DNA of 64,000 nucleotides from Allomyces macrogynus ATCC 38327 (lineage: Eukaryota > Blastocladiomycota > Blastocladiomycetes > Blastocladiales > Blastocladiaceae): contig GG745366.1 in assembly GCA_000151295.1 (NCBI GenBank), forward strand, positions 208,739-272,738, read 5' to 3'. A model generated the notes under the pieces. It was given only the letters and a program-made list of their open reading frames with translations, was not told the DNA's origin and made no database searches. Position numbers and translations under genes: made by a program. Positions 43,374 to 53,806 of the stretch are shown here, piece by piece. Numbering within the stretch: the stretch's first letter is position 1; the number at the start of each line of letters is the position of its first letter.

Positions 43374-46137
43374 ATGATGCCGACCGCGACCGCCGACTGG
43401 GCGCCTGCGCCGGCCGATAGCACCGAGTTTGGCGCGGGCACGCCGGGCGGAGCGCCGCCCGCCGACTCGTCGGCCGACGAGCAGCTGAACGGGTTCCTGA
43501 GCCTGATGGCGCTCGAGGACAAGGCCGTGTCGATGGCGCTCGAGGCCGAACGCAAGCGCAATGACGCGCAACTCGCGGCGATTGAGGTACGCGTTTGCGC
43601 TGTGTGTGCGTGGGTGGAGGGGTGGGTGAACTGACGCGTTCAATCGGCGGTGGATGGGAGTAGCGCGTCGACAACTTCTTCATTGGTACGTCGCCACGCG
43701 ATACCACGCATGATCTCCAGTCACTAAAACGCTACCCCCCTTCGGTAGACGAGGCGCACGTGCGCGAAGCCAACATTGCCGAGGCCTCGCAGCTCGTCGA
43801 GGAGCAGGGCAAGGAAAAGGGGTTTTTGCTGAACCGGCAAAAGCTCGAGGCGGCCGACTTGAACGAGGAGGACGAGGACAAGCGCATTCTCGACAAGCTG
43901 CTGCTCGACTTCCGCGCGCTCACGCTCAAGGTGCGCGTGCTTGAGGAGGCATCGGTGAAGGTCAAGGCCGCCAAGCGCCGCGCGCAGGAGAAGCGCAATG
44001 AGTTTTCGATGCGGATCAAGTACGTTTAGCTTTCTGTTTGCTAGACCGACGCCGACACTGATCACTTGCCCCGGACAGGTACCTCGAGGCGCGGCAGGAC
44101 CGCGAGCGGCGCGAGCTCGGCGAGTCGCAGATCCGGTTCATCAAGAACCTGAACATGTTCCGGCACCTTCTCCTGACCGAGACGGGCGGCGAGCTCGCGG
44201 CACTGATTACCGAAGGCGCGCGCGCGGCGCACGGTGCGACCGACGTGGACGCGGCCGCCGTGGCATTCAAGACTGACGCTGACCGGCTGCACGAGACCAA
44301 GATGCTGGCAATCAAGGTCAAGCAGCAAAAGGAGACGGAGCAGATGCGCGAGGAGCACCTGCTGCGCGTGAAGCTGCTCAACAAGTTGTCAGAGCTCGAG
44401 CTCGACCAGACAGAGGAGTGGGAGACGCTGCTCGCCGAGCAAAAGGTCCAGGAACTCGAAATGGAGGCCGAGCACGTCAAGGAGGTGGAGACGGAGCAGT
44501 TCCGCATTCAGCAGCAGCTCAACACGCTCAAGGCCTACAACGTGCAACGGCTGCAGCAGCTCAAGGCCAACGAGCTCGCGCACCAGCAGAAGGGCGAAGC
44601 CAAGCAGCTGATTCGCCAGCATAAGCTCGCGGCCAAGTACCGCAAGAAGGCGTTTTTCGACCGCGAGCAGTCGCAGAAGGCGGCGGCCGAGTCCGAGGCC
44701 GACGCGCTGGTCAATGCGGGCATGGCCGCCGAGCAGAACGGACGCTCCAAGTCGCCCGGCGCGCCCGGCGGCCGTGGTCCCGGTGCCGCGCGCGGTGCGG
44801 CCTCCGGTGACGGTACTGACGACGCTGCGAGCGATGGCGGCGGCGGGTCGTCGGCGGGCGACACGCACTCGGAAGGGTCGCTGTCGAAGCAGACGTCCGA
44901 GGCCTTCTCCAAGCAAGCGTCTGAGGCCTACTCGTCGTCGTCCGACGGGTCCGAGTCGTCGACGGCCGCGGCCGACTTGATGCTCGCGTCGCAAAAGGCC
45001 GAGGAGGACGAGATGCAGCGTGGGCGCGGGCAGATTGAGCAGCTGATGCTGCGGCAGCGCGAACTCGCGCAGTCACTGCAGCAACAGCACCGCGAGCAGC
45101 GCGAGTCGCTCAAGATCGACCACCGGCACGCCATGTCGGACTTCCACGCCGAACAGGAGACCGAGTACCAAGGGCTCAAGCAGCAGCAGGCGATTGAAAT
45201 GGAGCAGCTCATGCAGATGCAAAAGTCGGCCGACGACATGGAGCAGGACAACAAGGTGTCGAACGAGATCATTGCCAACTTGCTCCCGGGCTTTGTCTCG
45301 GAGGCGCTCAAGCTCGGTAAGGAGGTGCCGCCCGTCGACTTGGACCAGATTTCCGTGCTCGTGACCGATATCGTGCAGTTTACACCGCTCACGTCCATGT
45401 CGTCGTCGCGCCAAATCGTCGAGCTGCTCAACCGCATGTTCTCAGGGTTCGACGCCATCTTGGACGACTACAAAGACGTCTACAAGCTCGAGACCGTTGG
45501 TACGTCTGCTCTGCATCTTGGTATTTTGCCGTTACATGTGCCGAGTTGATCGAGCCTGACGCGCGTCTCCCCGTTCCGTGAGCAACCAGGCGACTCGTAC
45601 GTGATCTGCGCCGGCCTGACGGCGGCCACGTCAGGCCAACCCGTCGACCCGACGTCGTCGCGGCACCACGCGCAGGAGATTGCCGAGTGCGCATTGAGGT
45701 TCATCAAGGTGGTTGAAGGGCTCGACATGACGGACCAGGTGCTTCCGTCGGTCAAGATTCGCATTGGCCTGCACTGCGGGTCGGCCGTGGGCGGCGTCGC
45801 TGGCTCGATCATGCCCAAGTTTGCCCTGTTTGGCGAGGCCCAGGGCGTGGCCGCGCTCATGGAGCAGAAGTCGCAGCCGAACCGCATCCACGTGTCGTCG
45901 ACGATGGCCGAGTTTCTCAAGAGCAACTACGCGCTCGACCGCCGCGCCGATGTTGTCACGCTCGAGGGCGAGCGCACGATGCAGACGTACTGGCTCACGG
46001 GCAAGAAGGCGGGTAATGGCGCCGGTAAGCCCGGTGCTGCCGCGACGGCGACGGCGTCTGGGCGTCGGTCGCGCGGCGCGTCGGCGGCAGCGTCGGCGGC
46101 GGGCTCGCCGCGCAAGACGGTGCGGATGGCGACGTGA
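43374..46137 (+). CDS. Coiled-coil protein with C-terminal class III nucleotide cyclase domain
   Basis: Exons 43374-43586, a 22-nt micro-exon 43664-43685, 43749-44019, 44079-45499, 45590-46137. About 820 residues. Roughly 550 residues of charged coiled coil (e.g. EEHLLRVKLLNKLSELELDQ, QQLNTLKAYNVQRLQQLKA) are interrupted by a Gly/Ser-rich linker. A signalling helix ending IIANLLPGFVSEALKLG leads into the cyclase domain. Metal-binding Asp residues are present (VTDIVQFT, ETVGDSY), and the Glu typical of guanylate cyclases is in LETVGD. The region that should read LFGDTVNTASRME reads LFGEAQGVAALME. Thus the transition-state Asn and Arg are Gly and Leu, and the guanine-contacting Cys of RYCLFG is Ala. 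No transmembrane segment or rhodopsin domain, unlike the known Blastocladiella rhodopsin-cyclase. Probably inactive as a homodimer; could pair with another subunit. Confidence 0.85.
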
Positions 46138-46881
46138 GTTGAGGACACGGATGGGATAGTTGAGACTGGATGGCGAGCGAAGACTGGTGGCGGGTCTACG
46201 GCGACCCGAAATGGTTGAGGCGATGGCGATTCGCGTCCTCCTCCTCTCTTTCATTTTTGGTCGGCAAGCGATGTATATTTGTCGTTTCTCGAGAAAACTA
46301 GCCACTTGCAAATACAGCAGATTGGGGGATCTGATCCGATTTGGTCGTTGCGTGCGGTGGGGAGGTTGAGACGTGGAGAATGCTGCCAATGAGTTGATGA
46401 TCTGACGCGAAGCGCGTTGAGGGCGAGCGGAGGTCAGACGACGGCGTTGCACGGTTCGGCCTTGCTTGCTCCAGGCGGTGAGCACAACAGCAGAACTCAG
46501 GGATAAGCATGCAGGGGACTTCGCTCCCCTGCTGCACGGTTGCTTTGCGCGTCTTGCATGCCTCGCTCCTCGTCACGGCAAGTGACAACTCGATGAGCTC
46601 AGAGGCTTGGCTGTCTGGCGGTCGCCGTTCTACGCCTGCCTCCACAGCGCTTCTCGCCCGAGTGGGGGCGGCCTTCTCCACCTCCCTTCTGCCTGACATT
46701 TGACAAGCATGGCTCGGAAAGACGGCCAAGATGCCGGCGCACCAGCTCCGGTCGTTCCACAACTTTCGGGGGCGAGCTCGGAACACAAAGTGAGTGCGGG
46801 CAGGTGGGACGAGCTTGGTTCTTCCTTTGTGTGTTGCATTTTCGCCGATCGGCCAAGTCGAACATGTGCATTGGTGGACTA
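46138..46881. other. Convergent intergenic region
   Basis: About 740 bases between the stops of the cyclase-like and CCDC137-like genes. Nothing recognisable. Longer than most convergent gaps here. Confidence 0.4.
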
Positions 46882-47970
46882 TTACCTTGAGCCCAAGACC
46901 TTGTCCAACTCACGCTTCGCCTTCATATCGCGGTACAGCTGCACCATGCGCTCACGCTCCACCTCCATTTGTCGCTTCTCCGCGGCGCTCTTGCCCTTGC
47001 GCACGGCGTTCTCGGCGACGGTCGACTTGAGTGTCTGGATGGGAGCCGGCGAGTGAGCGAGACGGTGGAGAGGGTCTGGACGCACGATGGGAAAAAGAAA
47101 CGAACCGCATCGAGCTTTCGCTTCTCCATCTTCTTGCTCACTTTCAGCGTGGGCGGTGCCTGGACGACCTCGCCAAATTTGACCTTGTCCTGCAAATCGT
47201 CAAAGTCCTTGACGCGCCGCGCTTTCTTGGCCGCGGATGGGCCCGCGTCCGAGTCCGAGTCGTCCGAGTCCATGGCCGTCGACGGCGCTTGGCTCTCCAA
47301 TCGTCTGTGGATCGACGCGGAATCGATGAGCATGCGATGATCCAGTTGAGAAAAGGGCGCACAAAAACTCGTACCGTTTCCTCCGCTTCGCACTAGCCGT
47401 GAGCACTTCTACGTCGGCATCCTTGGTGGATGCGGTCGGGGTCGGAGCAGAGGCAGGGGCAGACTTGGCCGCGTTCGCGGGTTTCGCGGCCGGCGTAGGA
47501 TCAGCGGTCTTGGCCACTGCGCCAGCGCCTGCCTTCTTGGGCTTGGGCGGCGGCAAACTCTCAGCATTGCTGGTCTTCGTTCGTACGGGGGCGCGCTTCC
47601 TCAGCGCATCTGCGAATCGCAGGTCAGCGGCGTCGCGCCCAATGAACCACACCACCCAAAATGACGCGAAGGCGTACTCTTCTTTCCTCTGCCCTTGGTG
47701 GTCGTCTCCGGCGGCTGTTGCGACGCGTCGGCCGCCTTTGACTCGCGTTCAGCGCGCTTCGTCTGCTCGCTCTTCTCGAGAGCCTCTTTGCGCTGCATCA
47801 GCGTGCGGAACTGGCGCGGTACATCTTGGCTGGGCTTCTTGCTCGGTTCCTGGTCGCGGCTACAGTTTTCGATTGATCGATCAAGTCGGTGGGTTGATCA
47901 TGGGACTGTCGGTGCCGGTGGAGACTAGTCCATACTGGTCGCGGGTTTTCTGGCGGCGTGGTTTCGTCAT
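46882..47970 (-). CDS. CCDC137-like nucleolar protein
   Basis: Five small exons, 47970-47936, 47859-47678, 47609-47375, 47304-47106, 47034-46882, all phases consistent. The N-terminus is basic (MTKPRRQKTRDH), then VPRQFRTLMQRKEALEKSEQ, comparable to the PFRLREIMRSRQEM segment of CCDC137. A Pro/Ala/Lys-rich middle is followed by the acidic MDSDDSDSDAG and the diagnostic DKVKFGEVVQAPPTLKV. The C-terminus VERERMVQLYRDMKAKRELDK matches the ERERAVQAYRALK end of the family. CCDC137 proteins are nucleolar and chromosome-periphery proteins. A role in ribosome biogenesis is inferred from composition and location of relatives. Confidence 0.82.
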
Positions 47971-48184
47971 GTTGTGCTGCAAGTCGTCGTGCAGTGGTAC
48001 GTTTTGTCAAGGTCCTGATGGTGGTAGCAGCCAGCGTTTGTGAGAGAGGGAACGAGAGTGTTGACGCCATCAGGTGACAATGTGTGATCTGCTGCCTCTC
48101 CACGCCAACTCGTTACCAGGCACGCCACGTCACTGCGCTCTCCTCGCCCGCGACATTAATCACTAAATCACCGCACATTTACAT

Positions 48185-49811
48185 TCACACCGTGACCGAC
48201 GACACGTCCACGACCGCGCACTCACCCGTAAGCAGGCACATAAACACGCGGTGCATGACCGCACGGCCCGTCAGGACGTCAGCGGGACCGATCCGTTGCA
48301 CGGCGACGCCGAGAACCGGCACGCCTGACGGCGGCGTCTCGACACGCACAACATGGTGCCTCTGCAGCGTCGCGTCCCACCCGCCCTTGTCGCCATCGTC
48401 CACCGTCTGCGGCGCGAGAAGCGGCGTCTGGTCGGACGCGGCGTCCTCGTCCTCGTCATCATCGTCGTCGGTCGATGCCCACCCGTCATCGCTTTCCGGA
48501 TCAGAATCAGTCGCGACCGGCAGCTCGGCCGGAGATACGCCCTCGACCGGGTCCTCGCCAACGGCCGGGGGATCCGGTTGTGCCGCTTCCGCGCCGCCAA
48601 GGCTCGCGAGCACTGACACGAGGGCCATCTCACCCCACTGGTTCGTGGCCAAGTACATGACTGAGTCGCCGAGCCGCTCGAGCATGCTCGTCCGATAGCA
48701 ATACCCGGCAAAGTAGGGCCGCGGGCGCGGGAAGAAGAGCGGGTTCGCGTCGAGCAGCGCGCCGTTGGGGCCGAGGATGAACATGCCGCCCTTGGACGTG
48801 CATAGGATGAGGCCAGTGGGGCCGGACGGGTCGAGAGCGGTTAGTGGTGGCGCGTCGTCGACGGGTGGAGCAATATCGAGCGCGTCGAATGGGACAAATT
48901 CGACTTGCCACATCCTGTAATAGGGTCGGTCGGTTCGGGCGCGAGGTCTGGAGCACGGCGGGGTTGCGAGAAAACGAACCATTCGTCAAACGACCTGCTC
49001 CACACGACGTTCCCCGTGATCAGGTCCCACAGCTTGCACGACTGGTCGATCGACACGGATGCGAGGAAGCGGCCCGACGGGTCGAACGCGATCGCGGGCA
49101 CGTTGTGCACGTGCCCTTCGAGTACACGATTCGATTGCTCGTAACCCAGAAGCGGCTTGGACCCGGTCAATGTTGAGAAATGGAGGTGCGAGCGCAAGCT
49201 CCAGACAGTAATGTCGTGCGAATTGCACGAGACGGCGAGCAGGTGGCGGTCGCGGTGGATCGCGATACCCCAAGCGGATTGGCCGACCGTGAGCACGATG
49301 GGCGGGCGGTGCAGGAACTCGGTCAGCCACACCATGACCCTATGGTTGAGAGAGGTGAGAATCGGCAAGAGGTTTACGGGAGTACCAAGAGCAGGGCTAT
49401 CCCACCTCCCAAAATCTAGGGCACGACGCATTCTTCAGTAATCAGTCTGGCCGCATCCGAGCGTTCAAATCGCCACGAACGTACCATCGACAGCAACGAT
49501 CGCCTCGTGCTCGCCAAAGTGACCGACGCGAATCTGGTTGATGGTTGGGGTTCCGTCCTGGTTGGGCTTGGCCAAGAGCGTGAGTATATTATATCCGTTT
49601 CCTGACGGAAGCGGACGGGTTAACGAACGTCAGCAAGGTCGGCGCTGGGATCGGTTGGACCGTCGGGGTGACCCAAGACCACGACGGGCGCTTCCCCGGT
49701 ACAGAGCGTGACGGGATCGACGGCCAGACCGTGGACCTTGTCGCCGCGAGCAACAAATACGACGCCGGGATGGTTTTCGGACGCGGCTTGAAGCAGATTC
49801 CTGGACATCAT
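48185..49811 (-). CDS. Crt10-like WD40-repeat protein
   Basis: Exons traced: 49811-49629, 49566-49485, about 49339-48980, 48914-48185. Motifs: TINQIRVGHFGEHEAIVAVD, SAWGIAIHRDRHLLAVSCNS, LEGHVHNVPAIAFDPSGRFL and SVSIDQSCKLWDL. This is the pattern of Crt10, a yeast WD40 protein that modulates ribonucleotide reductase gene expression and hydroxyurea resistance. The 3' part includes WMWQVEFVPFDALD, a long acidic insert (DDDDDEDED) and closes GECAVVDVSSVTV. One junction (49485 to 49339) is one base out of frame with the acceptor I see, so either the splice site is misplaced or there is a one-base error. Two in-line ATGs at 49811 and 49808. Confidence 0.72.
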
Positions 49812-50260
49812 GTGCCAAGTGAGGAGAAGAACCGGGTTTCCTTGAGATGGCGCATCCCGACAGCACCGACAGTACGATACATTCGCCATGGCGCGACTTG
49901 GTGGATGGTGCTCCTCGAGAAAAGCTGCGTGGTGCCGAGCGACTCGACCAAGTGGTGGGTTCTGCTGCTCGGTTCATTCATTGTGCGTCGATTTGCAGCA
50001 GGCCGTGGGCAACGATCATGGCCGTGACTTGGGCGCGGCGCGACGCGAGCTGTGGGGGGTGCGGCTGGGTGGAGCTTGGCGCGACGCTGTCCGATGAACA
50101 GCTGGCCAACGTCCGAGCGACAGCGCACTTTCCACGTGCACGCTTGATGTGGACGATGCGGCAGCCGCAAACGACCGCGCCCAGCACGATGGCGCACGAA
50201 TCTGCGACGACGGCGCGCATCCGCAAGGTCTTACTCGCCGCAGATGATGCAACGTAAATA
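49812..50260. other. Divergent region with unresolved first exons
   Basis: It lies between the Crt10-like start and the first open sequence of the NIPA/Rsm1-like gene. Open frames on both strands lack recognisable motifs. The first exon of the right-hand gene is probably here. Confidence 0.3.
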
Positions 50261-51563
50261 TTGCGCCCCATCGACCAAGCAAGCCGGACACCAAGCGCTC
50301 TGCAACTTGCCGGCCAACCGACCACTGCCGAGCTCGACCGGTTCCTCACCGCAACCGAAACCGGTGAACTTCGCTTCAGTAGACGAATCCTAAGCCCCGG
50401 TAAGACCCGGAACCGCTCTGTCGACTTGCCGACGAGCGATTCCGCGCAAGTCGATGCGGCCGACCCATGGCCCATCCACGACCCGTTTTCGCGTGACGAC
50501 CTCGCCCGGCGACTGAAGACCTACGCCACGGCCACTTTTGCGTTTTCACCGACCAACCTGGACCCGGTCGCGGCCGCGAGCCAAGGCTGGTGCTACCATG
50601 CCGCGACCAACACGCTCGAGTGCGAGCTGTGCCATTCGATGATCATGCTCGGCTCTGTTCTCGAGCAGTCGATTAATGCCGGTGCGCCGTGGGACAGGTT
50701 CCGGGCCGTTAGGATGAGTGTTTGACCAATGACATCGGTAGAGTCGCCGATTGCCGTCAAGTACCGCGCGCTGCTCTCCTCCGAGCACCTGGCCGATTGC
50801 CCGTGGAGGAGGCAGCCGTGCTCGATGAGCATCCAGGAACTGCCGGCGCTCCCACCGGGCCAGCTCCTGCAGGCCGTCCAGGCCCGGCTCGTGGGGTACC
50901 CGGAGATCCCGGACGACGGCGTGGTTGAACCGGAGCCGCCGATTCCGGAAAAGGTGTGTTTAATTTATTGTCTCGGTCCATTTCGTGATTAGCGTGCTCA
51001 CTGCCGTCGTGCAGGTTCTTGCCCAGTTTCCGAGTCACGGCGCCAGCGCCGTCCAATGCGCGCTGTTCAACTGGAGTGCAGTCCCGCTCAGTGATTCCAC
51101 AGGCGCGACGACCGAGACCACGATTGCGGCGGTCACCTTGACCTGCACGTTCTGTTCGCGCCGCGTCGGGTTCTGGAAGCTCTCCAAGGGCACGCACGAG
51201 TTCTACCACATTTCTCCACCCGAATTCCCGACTCATCCTCTTTTCTGTCGTCCTGCAGAAAATCCGCTCGACCCGCGCACCGCACACAAGTGGTACTGCC
51301 CGTGGTCGGCGCCTGGGGTGCTCGCGCGCATGTGCCGCTTGCTCGCGCCCACTATGAACGCCACTACACCCGCACCCGACGCGGCCGTGGACGCCGATGA
51401 CCCGGTGATCCAGCTCGCGGCGCGGTCGTCGGCGCGCACGACCATGCACAAGGTGCGCACCCTGATCGCGCGCACGAGCGCGCCGCTCACCAAACGCATG
51501 CGCGACGACGCCGATCAGGCGCGCGAGTGTGCAAAACGGCAGCGCGTGGACAAAGAAGGGTGA
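50261..51563 (+). CDS. C3HC zinc-finger protein, NIPA (ZC3HC1)/Rsm1-like
   Basis: Exons about 50261-50681, 50742-50953, 51015-51563. The first C3HC module spans exons 1-2: DPFSRDDLARRLKTY, LDPVAAASQGWCYHA, LECELCHSMIML, then HLADCPWRRQPC. The second module has LTCTFCSRRVGFWKL and HKWYCPW. The spacing of C-x2-C and H-x3-CPW elements is that of NIPA and of yeast Rsm1/Pml39, nuclear-basket proteins involved in mRNA export and, in mammals, SCF-dependent cyclin B control. A linker of roughly 70 residues follows HEFYHISPPEF. Its exact splicing is uncertain. The C-terminus is basic (CAKRQRVDKEG). No in-frame ATG precedes the first module in the first visible exon, so the start is upstream and unresolved. 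Confidence 0.78.
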
Positions 51564-53806
51564 GGATAACATGGACATGTCTTGATTTCACGATTTCTGC
51601 CGAACGCGCACCTGGCGCACCAGAGAAGGACGTTAGCCGACCAGAATCATGCGTTTGGCCATGAACCGCACCAGCAAAAAGAGCCAACAACGGATCCAGT
51701 GCACCTTGCACTTCTTCGGCGACCGTCTACAGTCGCCCCTGCCGCAGCGTTTGATGGCACCCACGCAGGATCAGGCACAGATCAGTCCAGCCACCCATCC
51801 GACCAAGCAGGCGGTGGCGCGCGTTGCCGCGGGCCCCGCAAGGAGCAGGCGCGCCGTTCAAGGAATCGCCACCACGCATATCATCAGCGCGATGCGACTC
51901 GGTTGACGGCACTTACCATCGCCTTCACCATGCTGGGCCGGTTTTTGGCGTGGTGCTCGTTGTTAGGTTAGAACCCGCCGCACAGCATCAGCGGCACCTC
52001 GCGGGAAACGGCCAGCATGTGCACCGCCAACACGAGAACGCTCTTTACATCCGCATACGGGTCCGCCCCGCGCCCATACTCGTGGTTGGGTGCGTGCCAC
52101 TTTGCTCGATTTGGTCCATGGCGTGGCCACCTGACGACGGCACAACAGGACGATATTGATTTGTCCCGTTCTCGACCCTCTCGCCACCGCGCCCCACTTC
52201 ACGCCTTCCCCGACCACGAAAGTCTCGCTTACTGCAGCGCAAAGCGCACGGGGGAGGGGGGGTATCTGCCCGGTTTCGCCTCGTCGATTGGCGTGGCACT
52301 AATCCCTCGAATTCGGTTGTTTTTGAATGTCCAGGGTTCTTCCAGGGTTCTAGAAGTCGACGTCTCAGCATCGGCAATCCGAGCACCAGCGCCGAGATCG
52401 AGCCCCCGCCACGCGACATGGGCCGCGCGAAAATTGCGCTCCTCGTGACCGCGGACCGTCTACACCTTCCTCTCCGTCTCCACCGCCCGCAGTCAAGTCT
52501 CCTCCCGCCCCACGCGCAAGTCCCCCGTTTCCTGCACGGCGCGCGTCGCCGACCCGGATTCTGAACCCACCCCTCCACCCCCGCAGTGCGCGATCGCGCA
52601 AGACCGCGTCGTGTGGACGCAGCACGTCGACGCGGCTGCACCCGGGACTGGACCCGTCGCATCGACACAGCAGTTTCACCCTGTCTTTGGTCGGGTCGAA
52701 GGGAGGAAAGAAGGCAGCGTGTCTATGGTTGGACACTAAGACTCGCAGCAGGTAGATCAAGATCGGGATACCTGGCGCAATGTTGTTGGAGCGTTTGTGC
52801 TTTTTCAGGTGCCCTCGCGCAAGTCAAGTCGCCATGGTGCAGGATCCCACGCTAGCAAAACGCCGGCATCCTCGTCGTGCACAGCTCCCCTGTCATTCAT
52901 GACGGGGTGGACAAGGAAGCGCATTGATTACCTTGTCGGCGCCCACAATAGTGGTCAGCAAGGCAAGTCATTTGTAGTTCGTCGATGGCTTGCAGAAGAT
53001 CAGTTGTTGAACTCGGTTCTATGTTGCGCTGATCACTCTTACACGATCACGTGTCTTGCGCACCTTGACCTTGAATGATGTTGGGAAATTTCCTTTGCCT
53101 TTCTCGGACGCGACTTGAAGCTTCGTCAGTGCACATCCAAAAAGCCCCGGTGCAATTCTTCTGTCGCAGGGGACTTACGCGTTGCTTGAGCGGTTAAGTG
53201 GGGACGGAATGATGGGTGGAGAAGATCACGGCAATCAAGTATGATCTTAGGATCCACAACGGAGGGAGCCGAGCCGGCGTTCATGAGAGGCGGAGAGAAC
53301 ATAGACGAGAATTCTTATACCAAAGACCGCATGACGCCAACACCAGCGGCGCGAACGAATGGAGCGACATCATAGATTCTAGAGAATCCCTCGCGACACC
53401 CCCTGTCGCGCTGTGGCGTGTTCGTACTGACAGCACTTTGGCCACGTCCAGGTCGGTCGGAAGACAACCTGGCAGCTGGCGTACGCAACAATGAGCAACA
53501 TTGTCTGTTGCTCGTTTTGAGGATCGTGGCTACACGGTTGTCGCCCGCGTCAGGCCGCGGAAGCGAACAGGTGGAAATCGCCCAGGTGCCCGTCAGCGAT
53601 TTTTTGAGTCACAAACACTGGTCCGCTGGCCCAATAACACGGTGAAGAATACGCCGGAATGCCGCGCCGCTATGGGAATCGCCGCAGATCATGGATCAAC
53701 TGGCGCGTCCGTGTACAGACACACACGAAGCATCATTACTCGAAGAGTATTTGAACCATGGGAGCGCGACATGATCTGCACCTCTATACTCAATATATCA
53801 TCGACT
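51564..53806. other. 2.2-kb gene-poor region, lower GC
   Basis: No gene supported. It contains copy 1 of a 108-bp dispersed repeat (51682-51789). The part right of 52.8 kb is clearly less GC-rich than coding neighbours. No terminal repeats or transposase-like frames were seen. Confidence 0.45.
51682..51789 (+). repeat. Dispersed 108-bp repeat, copy 1
   Basis: The segment beginning AGCCAACAACGGATCCAGTG is repeated at 61446-61553 in the same orientation, with 6 mismatches in 108 positions and no gap. Read in one frame both copies encode QQRIQCTLHFFGDRLQSPLP and then QRLMAP. Three of the differences are silent in that frame. Sequence similarity stops abruptly at both ends apart from A-rich bases on the left. 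Confidence 0.85.

Noticed and set aside
42449..43707. Large open frames on both strands in the 42-43.4 kb region
   Set aside because: Driven by the CTCTCGCCGT minisatellite and pyrimidine tracts; no motif, no consistent start or splice structure.
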